Notes: generated by a model not told the origin, from the letters alone. A DNA stretch of 64,000 bases from Mesorhizobium sp. J8 (GCF_016591715.1 NZ_AP024109.1:3348001-3412000), one strand, 5' to 3'. Shown: positions 47,082-55,649, counted from the stretch's first letter. A program made the numbers and translations.

Positions 47082-48164
47082 TTACTGCGCCTGCAGCATC
47101 TCGGTCCACATGTCCTGCATCTTCTTGTCGAGGTCGGCGTTCGGCGCCGGATAGGCCTGGGCGCGGGCAAGGAAGCCGGGCTGCTCGTCGAAGCGCAGGA
47201 TCTTCTTCTGCTCGTCGGTCAGCGCCGCCTTGGTGTTGGACGGCATGCCCCAGTAGCAGGAGGAGGTCGCAAGCCGCGCTTGGCCTTCCGGGCTCAGGAT
47301 GTATTGAATGAATTTCAGCGCCATGTCCTTGTTCTTGGAATCCTTGAACATGGCGAGCGACTGCGACCACAGCACCGCGCCCTCTTTGGGGATGGAGAAG
47401 TCGAGCGCCGGGTTTTCCTTGGCAAGGCCAGCCGTCACCCATTCGCCGCCGCCGACAAGGATATCCACCTCGCCGGTGGCGAGCGCCGTCTGGCTGGCCG
47501 TGACTTCGCCGACCAGCTTGGCGTTGGCCTTCATCTTGAGGAGCTCGGCCTTCAGCGCCGGCAGGTCAGCCTCGGTGAGGTCGGCGGTCTTCTTGCCGAT
47601 GGCCAAAGCCGCCATGCCGATCACCGGCAGATAATAGTCGTAGATCGCGACCTTGCCCTTGTATTTGTCGCTGGTGAGTGAAGCCAGCGACTGCATGTCG
47701 GCCGGGTCGACCTTTGTCTTGTTGAAGCCGATCGTGTTGTAGCCGAACTTTTCGGTGATGCCGTAGCGCTTGCCGTCGACGATGGTCGACTTGTCCATCT
47801 TCACCTCGGGGAAAAGGTCGGCGAAGGGCAATTTGTCCTCGGGCAGCGGCTCGAACAGGCCTTTCTCGACGCCACGCGGCACGTCGATGCTGTCGATCAC
47901 CATCACGTCCCAGTCGCCGGGCTGCGATTGCTCGACAATGGCGAGACCTGCGCCGGTGCCTTCGAATTCCTTGACGTTGACCTTGACGTTGTTGGCTTTC
48001 TCGAAAGGCTCGAGCAGCGCCGGATCGGAATGATCGCACCAGATCAGCGCGTTGAGATCGGCGGCCTCAGCGCCCCCGGCTGCGATAAGCAGCGCGGCTG
48101 TCGCACAAGCGGCCACGAGATGAGACTTCAGAGTGAAAAGCGGAGTCCGGGCATTGGCGGTCAT
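47082..48164 (-). CDS. ABC transporter substrate-binding protein (spermidine/putrescine family)
   Basis: The 360-residue periplasmic protein has a signal peptide (about residues 12-34). The mature part begins D-L-N-A-L-I-W-C-D-H-S-D-P-A-L-L and contains D-V-M-V-I-D-S-I-D-V and Y-G-I-T-E-K-F-G-Y-N-T-I-G, matching the PotD/PotF-type SBP_bac_8 family. The ligand may be a polyamine or an opine-like compound; the sequence does not decide. It is the first gene of a five-gene operon and lies across a palindromic operator from the TetR gene. Confidence 0.92.
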   Translation of the reverse strand: MTANARTPLFTLKSHLVAACATAALLIAAGGAEAADLNALIWCDHSDPALLEPFEKANNVKVNVKEFEGTGAGLAIVEQSQPGDWDVMVIDSIDVPRGVEKGLFEPLPEDKLPFADLFPEVKMDKSTIVDGKRYGITEKFGYNTIGFNKTKVDPADMQSLASLTSDKYKGKVAIYDYYLPVIGMAALAIGKKTADLTEADLPALKAELLKMKANAKLVGEVTASQTALATGEVDILVGGGEWVTAGLAKENPALDFSIPKEGAVLWSQSLAMFKDSKNKDMALKFIQYILSPEGQARLATSSCYWGMPSNTKAALTDEQKKILRFDEQPGFLARAQAYPAPNADLDKKMQDMWTEMLQAQ

Positions 48165-48204
48165 CGAGTGTTCTCCCTGCCTTGCTGGCTTGTTGGAAGA
48201 AAAG

Positions 48205-48230
48205 TTGAACCAATTCTAAAATTGAGTCAA
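48205..48230. promoter_or_regulatory. Candidate TetR operator
   Basis: TTGAACCAATT and AATTGAGTCAA form an imperfect inverted repeat (9 of 11 pairs) with a four-base centre, lying midway between the divergent starts at 48164 and 48258. A TetR homodimer often binds such sites. Repression of both genes is inferred. Confidence 0.55.
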
Positions 48231-48257
48231 TTATGATTTGATGGCAGAAAGGCCGAT

Positions 48258-48872
48258 ATGAGCGGATTGCGCGAACGGCAGAAGGCGGACCGGCACCGCC
48301 GCATCATCGATGCGGCCACCGCGCTGTTTCGCGAGGCCGGCTATGAAGGCGCCAAGATCGAGGCGATCGCGGCGCAGGCCGAGGTGTCGATCGGCACCAT
48401 CTACAATTACTACCAGAACAAGGGCGACATCCTTGGCGCCATCGTGTCGATGGAAGTCAACGAGGTGCTGAATGCCGGGCGAGGGGTCGTCGCCAGCCCG
48501 CCTGCTAATGTCGGCGACGCGCTGGACACGCTGATCGGCATCTATATCGAGCACTCGCTGAATTATCTGAGCAAGGAAATGTGGCGCCAGGCGATGGCGA
48601 TCTCGACGCAACTGCCCGACAGCCCCTTCGGCCAGGCCTACACCGCGCTCGACCGGGAACTGACCAAGCAGATCAGCGCGCTGATCGTCCGCTTGCAGGA
48701 ACTCGGCCTGGTGCGCCCGGACATAGACGGGCCGGCGGTCGGCGAGCTGATCTTCAACAACATGAACATGATGTTCATCGAGTTCGTGAAGCGCGACGAG
48801 GCGAAGATACCGGAGCTAAGGGCAGCGATACGACGGCAGAACAGGGTGCTGGTGGTGGCGATTGGGGTGTGA
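48258..48872 (+). CDS. TetR/AcrR-family transcriptional regulator
   Basis: The 204-residue regulator has an N-terminal helix-turn-helix (I-I-D-A-A-T-A-L-F-R-E-A-G-Y, then V-S-I-G-T-I-Y-N-Y-Y-Q-N-K-G-D-I) and a helical ligand-binding domain. It is divergent from the polyamine-type ABC operon and separated by a palindromic operator, so it probably controls that operon and itself. The ligand is unknown. Confidence 0.93.
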   Translation: MSGLRERQKADRHRRIIDAATALFREAGYEGAKIEAIAAQAEVSIGTIYNYYQNKGDILGAIVSMEVNEVLNAGRGVVASPPANVGDALDTLIGIYIEHSLNYLSKEMWRQAMAISTQLPDSPFGQAYTALDRELTKQISALIVRLQELGLVRPDIDGPAVGELIFNNMNMMFIEFVKRDEAKIPELRAAIRRQNRVLVVAIGV

Positions 48873-48999
48873 GGATGTCAGCGGAAGACAAGAGGAGCAA
48901 TCGCCTGAAGGATCAGCAAGACGGTCGCCTGCTTCCTGCCTCTTGAGTTGCGATTGAAATCTGATACAACTTTTAGGCGCATCAGAGAGGTGGGGACAA

Positions 49000-49572
49000 A
49001 TGGGGTCGTTTTCTATCTGGCACTGGGCGATCGTGCTGCTGCTGATCGGCGTGCCTGTCTTTTTTGCCGTTCGCTCGGCGAGCAAGCCGTCGCAAAATCC
49101 GAGCGAGTTGGTTGGGTTCGGGGGGTGGCTGATGCTCCTGGCAATCGGGCAGGCTTTGTCGCCTTTTCGCACGCTGGCTGAGCTGTTCTCGTCGAGCGAG
49201 GGTTACAAGCAACTGATGCCGCTGCCCAACGGGCCGTTGGCCGTCTGTGGCGAGATTGTGCTGTTGCCGGTTTTTGCGGCGCTTCAGGTGGTCGTTCTTT
49301 TCGCGATGCTGCGGCGCAGCCCGCGTTTCAAGCGGCTGTTCCTTTATCAGTGGATTGCGATCCCCGCCGTGTTCATCCTCGACGCCATCTGGACTTCGAC
49401 GGTCCTGGGCATTCCAATCGGCGAGATCCTTGCGGCAGATGCGCTGATCACGGTCATCGTATCCTTCGCACTAACCGGCATTTGGGTAGCCTATGTCTAC
49501 AGATCTATCCGGGTGAGAAACACGTTCGACAAGGCCGCGGCAACTGCGGAGATTGCGACTGCCTTTCAGTGA
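49000..49572 (+). CDS. DUF2569-like membrane protein
   Basis: The 190-residue integral membrane protein begins with one hydrophobic segment, then a G-F-G-G-W-L-M-L-L motif (residues 39-47) typical of DUF2569, and further spans at about 83-105, 113-133 and 140-165. Four or five spans are likely. Function is unknown. ATG 49000 has GAGGTGGGG upstream. Confidence 0.72.
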   Translation: MGSFSIWHWAIVLLLIGVPVFFAVRSASKPSQNPSELVGFGGWLMLLAIGQALSPFRTLAELFSSSEGYKQLMPLPNGPLAVCGEIVLLPVFAALQVVVLFAMLRRSPRFKRLFLYQWIAIPAVFILDAIWTSTVLGIPIGEILAADALITVIVSFALTGIWVAYVYRSIRVRNTFDKAAATAEIATAFQ

Positions 49573-49683
49573 GGAGCTCGGCTCGTCCCATGGGTGCCGG
49601 CGGTCTCCTTCGACAGGGCTTCGGGGGCACCTTGTCTAACGATCTTCGGGTGGTCCGCCGCCCGAAGCTCGAGGAGCGAAGGA

Positions 49684-49759
49684 TGGTGCCCCCGGCAGGG
49701 ATCGAACCCGCGACCTTCGGTTTACAAAACCGCTGCTCTACCAGCTGAGCTACAAGGGC
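49684..49759 (-). tRNA. tRNA-Thr (anticodon TGT)
   Basis: On the minus strand the 76-base gene includes a GCCCTTG/CGGGGGC acceptor stem (two G-U pairs), D arm, anticodon loop TTTGTAA giving TGT, the T arm TTCGATC, discriminator A and an encoded CCA. The first anticodon-stem pair is a G-A mismatch. Confidence 0.95.
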
Positions 49760-49910
49760 ACGGCGCTCCGGTAGCACATTTCGTGCGCCAGTAAAGACAA
49801 AACTCCGTTTTGAATTGCTAATGGGCGTCGTGATTTGGCAAGCATGCTGAAAAGCAGCGCGCCGCTTCCTACATCCCTATCGGGTGCAATTGCATCGAAC
49901 GGGGTGCCGC

Positions 49911-50078
49911 ATGATCAGATTCGTCATCATCCTGCCGCTCATCGTCGTGACCTGGCTTCTGCTGGTGAAGGTCATTAGCGACCTGAAGAAGGCCAATATC
50001 GACTGGACCGGCGTCGCCACCTTCGTCGGCTTCATCGTGCTAGCCTTCTGGCTGAGGCATGTCACGGGAATGGGATGA
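49911..50078 (+). CDS. Small two-span membrane protein
   Basis: The 55-residue protein begins M-I-R-F-V-I-I-L-P-L-I-V-V and has two hydrophobic segments (about residues 3-18 and 33-50) separated by a charged loop with D-L-K-K-A-N-I-D-W. I know no function; similar short proteins occur in rhizobia. The frame begins at 49911, where the hydrophobic segment starts. Confidence 0.6.
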   Translation: MIRFVIILPLIVVTWLLLVKVISDLKKANIDWTGVATFVGFIVLAFWLRHVTGMG

Positions 50079-50090
50079 AAAAGAGTGAGT

Positions 50091-50159
50091 AGTGAGTAGG
50101 GCAGCGTGGCCGGGCTGAGCTGACTACAATCACTACTGAGTCACTAATCCCTACTCACT
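50091..50159. repeat. Long-loop inverted repeat between small genes
   Basis: AGTGAGTAGGG at 50091-50101 and CCCTACTCACT at 50149-50159 are exact complements with a 47-base loop. The left arm is preceded by another GTGAGT, and the loop repeats related CACTACTGAGTCACTAA words. It may be a terminator-like or mobile palindromic remnant. Confidence 0.6.
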
Positions 50160-50166
50160 AAAAAGC

Positions 50167-50222
50167 TCGAACCTTTTGCCGCTTCGCCACGACTGATCTC
50201 CCGAGAGGCGAATGGTCGCCTC
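50167..50222 (+). promoter_or_regulatory. Conserved promoter-like and hairpin module, copy 1
   Basis: TCGAACCTTTT, 17 bases after GAAC a CGAC, and 12 bases later the hairpin GAGGCG / CGCCTC. The same elements with near-identical spacing recur at 50580-50634. GAAC with 17-base spacing and CGAC resembles extracytoplasmic sigma-factor promoters. The ATG of the His-rich gene lies 24 bases past the hairpin. Confidence 0.5.
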
Positions 50223-50245
50223 GATCAAGGATCCAGGAGATCATC

Positions 50246-50455
50246 ATGTTGAAGCGTACCCTCACCTCAAGCCTCGTCGCCGTCTTCCTAGCCACCGGCG
50301 CGCTCGCCGCCACGGTCGAGACGTCCTCGGCTCACGGCAACCACCATCATCACCATCACAACCACCACAATCATCACGGCAAGCCCTGGTGGTGGTGGCA
50401 CCACAATCATCATCACAAGCATCACCACCACGGCAAGGTGATCATCTTCCTCTGA
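50246..50455 (+). CDS. Histidine-rich secreted small protein
   Basis: The 69-residue protein has a signal peptide (residues 1-29) followed by about 40 residues containing 20 histidines, in runs such as H6, N-H-H, H3 and H4, and a W4 cluster. It ends V-I-I-F-L. Such composition suggests binding or storage of zinc, nickel or copper in the periplasm, but no homologue with proven function comes to mind. A GGAGATC ribosome-binding site precedes ATG 50246. It shares its upstream module and signal-peptide style with the BA14K-like gene downstream, suggesting ancestral duplication. Confidence 0.75.
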   Translation: MLKRTLTSSLVAVFLATGALAATVETSSAHGNHHHHHHNHHNHHGKPWWWWHHNHHHKHHHHGKVIIFL

Positions 50456-50476
50456 CGAGAAGACCATTTGTCTTCC

Positions 50477-50502
50477 AAGGGCGGCCCTCGGGCCGCCCTT
50501 TT
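50477..50502 (+). terminator. Rho-independent terminator after the His-rich gene
   Basis: An AAGGGCGGCCC / GGGCCGCCCTT stem is followed by TTTTG, about 20 bases past the stop. Confidence 0.88.
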
Positions 50503-50579
50503 GCGTTCCGGGCGACTGGTAGCCGGAAGCGGGAGAAAGGCCGGGAAAAATCGTCGGTGAAAAAATCTCAAGAAATCTT

Positions 50580-50634
50580 CGAACCTTTTCCCGGCCCGCG
50601 ACGACCCATGATCAAGAGGCGGATGGTTCGCCTC
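50580..50634 (+). promoter_or_regulatory. Conserved promoter-like and hairpin module, copy 2
   Basis: CGAACCTTTT, then CGAC 17 bases after GAAC, then the hairpin GAGGCG / CGCCTC with loop GATGGTT, 25 bases before ATG 50659. It mirrors the module at 50167-50222 in order and spacing, while the sequence between the elements differs. Confidence 0.5.
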
Positions 50635-50658
50635 TCCAACGAAACCCATGAGATCGTC

Positions 50659-50967
50659 ATGTTCAAGCGCACCATCGTTTCCGGCCTCATCGCCACCACC
50701 GTCGCCGCCGGCTCGCTCGTCGGCACCGTCCAGCCTTCGGCCGCCCACGACCATCATCACCGCCGCGAGCTCGGCATCGGCATCGCCGCCGGCGTCGGCG
50801 GCTTCGTGCTCGGCAGCCTGCTCGCCCAGCAGCCCCGCACCGTCTATGTCGAGGACGACGGCTACGACTCGATCCACGTCCGCCGCTGCTATGCCCGCTA
50901 CGCCAGCTACGACGAGCGCACCGACACCTATATGAGCTATGACGGCCCGCGCTATTGCAGGCTCTAG
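50659..50967 (+). CDS. BA14K-like secreted protein
   Basis: The 102-residue protein has a signal peptide (residues 1-30), a short histidine patch H-D-H-H-H-R, a glycine-rich hydrophobic segment (about residues 38-55, possibly a membrane span), and the C-terminal motif C-Y-A-R-Y-A-S-Y-D-E-R-T-D-T-Y-M-S-Y-D-G-P-R-Y-C. That ending matches the BA14K family (lectin-like antigens of Brucella and relatives). It is likely at the cell surface or periplasm. ATG 50659 follows a conserved upstream module. Confidence 0.82.
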   Translation: MFKRTIVSGLIATTVAAGSLVGTVQPSAAHDHHHRRELGIGIAAGVGGFVLGSLLAQQPRTVYVEDDGYDSIHVRRCYARYASYDERTDTYMSYDGPRYCRL

Positions 50968-51089
50968 GAGCGAGCTGAATATACGACAGGAAAGAGGGGC
51001 TGCCACAGCCCCTTTCCTTGCGTTTGAATAACTACGCATCCGCCTGATCGGTTTGATTTCAAGCGGTCAAGGTGCCTGCCCGCGCCAGC

Positions 51090-51509
51090 TCAGGAATTGC
51101 GCTTCAACTCCGGCAACGCCAATCCCGCCGCCTTGCAGGCGCCGCTGACCGAAACGTCGTTTATCGCGACGAGCTCGAAGCTGTTGCCGGCATCGGGATA
51201 GATTTTGCCGATGAAAGGCTCGTTGCCGCCGGGAGAGCCCTTGTCGTCGACAGAGCCGCACACCACGACCTCGTTGCGGCCGTTCAAACTGCGCTCGCCG
51301 GCAAGCATCGTGCCGAACTTGGCGGCGATGGGATTCTTCAAATGCTGGCGCACACCGGCGGTGATGATCTCTTCCATGGCCAGCGAGATCGGAACGGGAT
51401 CGACGATCGGGTTGCCGCTGGGACCAGCGACGGGCTCGACCGGCGCCGGCGCCGCTGCCACGCATCCGCAAAGGGAAACGGCGGACAGGAGGTAAATTGC
51501 TTTCCGCAT
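51090..51509 (-). CDS. Lipoprotein of unknown function
   Basis: The 139-residue protein has a lipobox in S-L-C-G-C (Cys at about residue 16), an Ala/Pro linker and a core with V-R-Q-H-L-K-N-P-I-A-A-K-F and V-V-V-C-G-S-V-D. The pattern K-N-P-x-x-A-K-F recurs in unnamed rhizobial lipoproteins. ATG 51509 has AAGGGCAAGG upstream. It lies alone with the membrane-protein gene on the other side. Confidence 0.7.
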   Translation of the reverse strand: MRKAIYLLSAVSLCGCVAAAPAPVEPVAGPSGNPIVDPVPISLAMEEIITAGVRQHLKNPIAAKFGTMLAGERSLNGRNEVVVCGSVDDKGSPGGNEPFIGKIYPDAGNSFELVAINDVSVSGACKAAGLALPELKRNS

Positions 51510-51667
51510 CCTTGCCCTTTCGCATGCGTCCCGGCACCCCGGCAAGATGGTCAAGTCCAGCACCCGGCCGGGCACTGGCCGGCCTGCGCCTTGCCGGGCA
51601 ACCAGCGATGTACAGCGATTTTGCAACCGTCTAGTCTGGCTTCGGCGCCAAACGAGGGGAGGGTGGC

Positions 51668-52027
51668 ATGGACGAGCAGCATCCCAGGGAAGAACGGATA
51701 GAACCGGTTTTCCGCAATGGCACCATCACCATCGTCGGCATCCTGCTTGCGTTTTCGCTGGGTTTCATCACGCATTGGGCGGCCAACCCGATCCCGTGGC
51801 AGACCTACCATCTGATTGCCGTCCTGCCGATCCTGGTCGGTATTGCACTGCAGATCCGGGCGCTCGCCATTCTGCTCGACATCAAATCCCTGCAGCGAAG
51901 CATTCATGACCGCGCCAGCCGGATATTCATCGCCGGCCTTATCTTGGCGGCCTGTGGCGTCGGGCTGGCGATCCTGCTCGATTTCTTCGACATATCGGCA
52001 AAGAGCGCCTTGCCTGGCGCGTCTTAG
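51668..52027 (+). CDS. Three-span membrane protein
   Basis: The 119-residue protein has hydrophobic spans at about residues 19-37, 46-66 and 84-107. No known motif. ATG 51668 has GAGGGTGG upstream. It meets the IclR gene with zero-base spacing at the stops. Confidence 0.65.
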   Translation: MDEQHPREERIEPVFRNGTITIVGILLAFSLGFITHWAANPIPWQTYHLIAVLPILVGIALQIRALAILLDIKSLQRSIHDRASRIFIAGLILAACGVGLAILLDFFDISAKSALPGAS

Positions 52028-52849
52028 TCAGTAGGCTTTCACGCCGCCGATCATCTTCGTCACCTCGACCGCGGCGTCGCGCACCAGCGGACCGATCTCG
52101 GCCAGCCGCTCGGGCGTGACCCGCACCGTCGGGCCGGACACCGAAACGCCGCCGATCGGCTCGCCATATTCGTTGAAGATGGCGGCGGCCACGCAGCGCA
52201 TGCCGGGATGGCGTTCCTCATCGTCCACCGACCAGCCGCGATGTTTTATCGTCGCCAGGTCGTGGGCAAGGGCGGAAATGTCGGAAAGCGTCTTGTCTGT
52301 GTAGCGCTGCAGGCCTGCCTTGCGCAGGATCGCGGCGACCCGCTCCGGCTCGAGATGCGCGAGCACCGCCTTGCCGATGCCGGAAGCATGGAAGGGGCTG
52401 CGCGTGCCCGGCCGGAAGAAGGCGCGGATCGCCTGATGCGTCTCGACCTGGCTTACGAAGACGACGCAGTCGTCCTCGGCGACGCCGAGATTGGCCGTTT
52501 CGCCGGTCTTCTCCATCAATTCCTGCATGACGATGCGGGCGCGGTCGACCAGCTTGCGCCGGCGCAAGAATGCGGCGCCCATGCGGTAGGTCTCGACCCC
52601 GACCGACCAGAGCTGATCGGTCGTGTCGAACTCGACCATGCCGTGGTTTTCCAGCGTTGTCAGCATGCGATAGGCGGTGGAGGCGGCGATGCCGCTTTGG
52701 GCGGCGATCTCGCTGAGCGACAGGCCGCTCGCCTCGGCGACGATCGCCAGGATCCGCAGCGCCCGGTCGAGCGACTGCACCGACGCCGCTTCGGAAGGGC
52801 CGTTGAAGGCGCGCGGCCGGCCGCGCTGGCGTTTTTCCGTCGTTTCCAT
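52028..52849 (-). CDS. IclR-family transcriptional regulator
   Basis: The 273-residue regulator has an N-terminal winged helix (L-A-I-V-A-E-A-S-G-L-S-L-S-E-I-A, then S-T-A-Y-R-M-L-T-T-L) and a C-terminal effector domain ending with I-G-G-V-S-V-S-G-P. AllR of E. coli, which controls glyoxylate genes, is a related member. It is divergent from gcl, so it likely represses or activates the gcl-hyi-glxR operon in response to glyoxylate or a derivative. ATG 52849 was preferred to GTG 52855. Confidence 0.94.
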   Translation of the reverse strand: METTEKRQRGRPRAFNGPSEAASVQSLDRALRILAIVAEASGLSLSEIAAQSGIAASTAYRMLTTLENHGMVEFDTTDQLWSVGVETYRMGAAFLRRRKLVDRARIVMQELMEKTGETANLGVAEDDCVVFVSQVETHQAIRAFFRPGTRSPFHASGIGKAVLAHLEPERVAAILRKAGLQRYTDKTLSDISALAHDLATIKHRGWSVDDEERHPGMRCVAAAIFNEYGEPIGGVSVSGPTVRVTPERLAEIGPLVRDAAVEVTKMIGGVKAY

Positions 52850-52884
52850 GACCACTATTGTCGCCGATATGATGCTGGATGCAA

Positions 52885-52994
52885 TGAAAAAGTTTTTCAG
52901 TCACTGTCACGGTCGATTTTCTGGAAAACAAAAAGGGCAGTGAAATCAGATAATAACCGCCGTCTGCAAGAAATGAAAAAATATTCTGAAAAAA
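52885..52994. promoter_or_regulatory. AT-rich gcl/iclR control region with candidate operators
   Basis: Between the divergent starts lies a perfect 15-bp palindrome TGAAAAAGTTTTTCA (52885-52899), a TTTTCTGGAAAA (52917-52928) and a further TTCTGAAAAAAT (52984-52995), all variants of one motif. IclR-family regulators often bind such TTTCN-NGAAA-like sites. Binding is inferred. Confidence 0.5.
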
Positions 52995-53052
52995 TTGAAA
53001 AATCGAAAGCGCGCTGTCACTATCAAGCCAACCAACGAAATGGAGGCTTGTC

Positions 53053-54834
53053 ATGGCCAGGATGCGCGCGGTCGACGCGGCGGTTCTCGTTCTCGAAAAG
53101 GAAGGCATCACCAATGCCTTCGGCGTGCCGGGCGCGGCGATCAATCCGCTCTATTCGGCGCTGAAGGCGCGCGGCACGATCCGCCACGTGCTGGCACGAC
53201 ATGTCGAGGGCGCCTCGCACATGGCCGAAGGCTATACGCGGGCCAAGGCCGGCAATATCGGGCTCTGCATCGGCACCTCCGGCCCCGCCGGCACCGACAT
53301 GATCACCGGCCTCTATTCGGCCTCGGCGGACTCCATCCCGATCCTCTGCATCACCGGCCAGGCGCCGCGCGCCCGGCTGAACAAGGAGGACTTCCAGGCC
53401 GTCGACATCGCGTCGATCGCTTCGCCCGTCGCCAAATGGGCGGTCACCGTGATGGAGCCGTACCTGGTGCCGATGGCGCTGCAGAAGGCGTTTCACCTGA
53501 TGCGCTCCTCGCGCCCAGGTCCGGTGCTGGTCGACCTGCCGCTCGACGTGCAGCTCGCCGAGATCGAGTTCGACATCGATGCCTATGAGTCGCTTGCCCC
53601 CTTCAAGCCGGCGATGACGCGCGCCCAGGCCGAGAAGGCGCTTTCGATGCTCAACGAGGCGGAAAAGCCGCTGATCGTCGCCGGCGGCGGCATCATCAAT
53701 GCGGACGCTTCAGATTTGCTGATCGAATTCGCCGAAGTCACCGGCGTGCCGGTCATCCCGACGCTGATGGGCTGGGGTGCGATCCCCGACGACCACAGGC
53801 TGATGGCCGGCATGTGCGGCCTGCAGACCTCGCATCGCTACGGCAATGAGACGATGCTTGCCGCCGACTTCGTCTTCGGCATCGGCAACCGCTGGGCCAA
53901 CCGCCACACCGGCTCGATCGATGTGTACACGAAGGGAAAGAAATTCATCCATGTCGACATCGAGCCCACCCAAATCGGCCGCGTCTTCGCGCCGGATCTC
54001 GGCCTCGTCTCGGATGCGGGCGCGGCGCTGAAGATCCTGCTCGACGTCGCCACCGAATGGCGCACTGCCGGCAAGCTGCGTGACTGGTCCGGCTGGGCCA
54101 AGGAATGCCAGCAGCGCAAGAAGACGATGAAGCGCAAGACGCATTTCGAGCAGGTGCCGCTCAAGCCGCAGCGCGTCTATGAGGAGATGAACAAGGCGTT
54201 TGGCCGCGACACCACCTATGTCACCACGATCGGCCTGTCGCAGATCGCCGGCGCGCAGTTCCTGCATGTCTACAAGCCGCGCAACTGGATCAATTGCGGC
54301 CAGGCAGGCCCGCTCGGCTGGACGCTGCCGGCCGCACTCGGCGTGCGCGCCGCGGATCCGGACCGGGATATCGTGGCACTCTCCGGCGACTATGATTTCC
54401 AGTTCATGATCGAGGAACTGGCGGTCGGTGCGCAGCACAAGCTGCCCTATATCCACGTCGTCGTGAACAACGCCTATCTCGGCCTGATCCGTCAGGCGCA
54501 GCGCGGTTTTTCGATGGACTACGAGGTGAGCCTCGCCTTCGAGAACGTCAACCGGAAAGGCGATCCGGAGGCGGGCTACGGCGTCGACCATGTCACGGTT
54601 GCCGAGGCGATGGGCTGCAAGGCGGTCCGCGTGAAAAAGCCCGAGGAATTCGCCGGCGCCTTCAAGGAGGCGCGGCGGCTGATGAAGGAACACCAGGTTC
54701 CGGTTGTGCTGGAATTCATCCTCGAGCGCGTCACCAACATTTCCATGGGCACGGAAATCGACAAGATCACCGAGTTCGAGGAACTTGCCGAACGCAACGA
54801 GGATGCGCCGACGGCCATCATGATGCTCGATTGA
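53053..54834 (+). CDS. gcl: Glyoxylate carboligase (tartronate-semialdehyde synthase)
   Basis: The 593-residue thiamine-diphosphate enzyme condenses two glyoxylates to tartronate semialdehyde and CO2. The N-terminus has [19 protein letters not shown], then [24 protein letters not shown] and the thiamine loop G-D-Y-D-F-Q-F. In the position where most ThDP enzymes have a catalytic glutamate Gcl has Val, as in V-P-G-A-A here. It begins the glyoxylate-to-glycerate operon. Confidence 0.96.
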   Translation: MARMRAVDAAVLVLEKEGITNAFGVPGAAINPLYSALKARGTIRHVLARHVEGASHMAEGYTRAKAGNIGLCIGTSGPAGTDMITGLYSASADSIPILCITGQAPRARLNKEDFQAVDIASIASPVAKWAVTVMEPYLVPMALQKAFHLMRSSRPGPVLVDLPLDVQLAEIEFDIDAYESLAPFKPAMTRAQAEKALSMLNEAEKPLIVAGGGIINADASDLLIEFAEVTGVPVIPTLMGWGAIPDDHRLMAGMCGLQTSHRYGNETMLAADFVFGIGNRWANRHTGSIDVYTKGKKFIHVDIEPTQIGRVFAPDLGLVSDAGAALKILLDVATEWRTAGKLRDWSGWAKECQQRKKTMKRKTHFEQVPLKPQRVYEEMNKAFGRDTTYVTTIGLSQIAGAQFLHVYKPRNWINCGQAGPLGWTLPAALGVRAADPDRDIVALSGDYDFQFMIEELAVGAQHKLPYIHVVVNNAYLGLIRQAQRGFSMDYEVSLAFENVNRKGDPEAGYGVDHVTVAEAMGCKAVRVKKPEEFAGAFKEARRLMKEHQVPVVLEFILERVTNISMGTEIDKITEFEELAERNEDAPTAIMMLD

Positions 54835-54860
54835 GGCTTGGCGGAGAGAAGGAGAAAAGA

Positions 54861-55646
54861 ATGCCGCGTTTTTCAGCCAATCTGTCGATGCTCTTCGGCG
54901 AGCATGATTTCCTCGACCGCTTCGACGCCGCGGCCCGCGCAGGCTTCAAGGGTGTCGAATATATCGGCCCCTATGATTACGCGCCTGACGTCGTCGCCGC
55001 GCGATTGAAGAAGAACGGTCTGACACAGGTCCTCTTCAACCTGCCGGCCGGCGACTGGGCGAAGGGCGAGCGCGGCATTGCCGCGCTGCCCGACCGCGTG
55101 CCGGAATTCCGCCAGGGCGTCGCCAAGGCGATCACCTATGCCCATGCGCTGGGCTGCGAGCAGATCAACTGCCTGGCCGGCATCGCGCCGCAGGGCGCCG
55201 ACCGCGCGGTGCTGGAGAATGTCTTTGCCGAAAACCTCGCCTTCGCGGCCGAGAAGCTGGAGCAGGCCGGCATCAGGCTGCTGATCGAGCCGATCAACAC
55301 CCGCGACATCCCGGGCTTTTTCCTGAACTATTCTGACCAGGCGCTGGCGCTGATCGACCGCATCGGCTCGAAGAACCTGTTCCTGCAATACGACATCTAT
55401 CACATGCAGATCATGGAGGGGGATCTCGCCCGCACCATCGAGGCGAACCTTCCCCGCATCGCGCATATCCAGCTTGCGGACAATCCCGGCCGTCACGAGC
55501 CGGGGACGGGCGAGATCAACTATCCCTTCCTCTACGACCACATCGACCGGCAGGGCTATTCCGGCTGGATTGGCGCCGAATATAAGCCGAAGGCCGGCAC
55601 TGAAGCTGGGCTCGGCTGGTTCCGGCAATTCGCCGCGGCGGCTTAA
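54861..55646 (+). CDS. hyi: Hydroxypyruvate isomerase
   Basis: The 261-residue TIM-barrel protein (AP endonuclease 2 fold) has A-N-L-S-M-L-F-G-E-H-D-F, E-P-I-N-T-R-D-I-P-G-F, Q-Y-D-I-Y-H-M-Q and G-E-I-N-Y-P-F-L-Y. It converts hydroxypyruvate and tartronate semialdehyde. ATG 54861 has AGAAGGAGA upstream; an earlier in-frame start at 54831 overlaps the gcl stop. It is the second gene of the operon. Confidence 0.95.
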   Translation: MPRFSANLSMLFGEHDFLDRFDAAARAGFKGVEYIGPYDYAPDVVAARLKKNGLTQVLFNLPAGDWAKGERGIAALPDRVPEFRQGVAKAITYAHALGCEQINCLAGIAPQGADRAVLENVFAENLAFAAEKLEQAGIRLLIEPINTRDIPGFFLNYSDQALALIDRIGSKNLFLQYDIYHMQIMEGDLARTIEANLPRIAHIQLADNPGRHEPGTGEINYPFLYDHIDRQGYSGWIGAEYKPKAGTEAGLGWFRQFAAAA

Positions 55647-55649
55647 GAG

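Noticed and set aside
49350-49777. Short frames across tRNA-Thr giving P-A-G-I-E-P-A-T and V-A-Q-L-V-E-Q-R-F
   Set aside because: These are the well-known false proteins produced by reading a tRNA gene and its flank.
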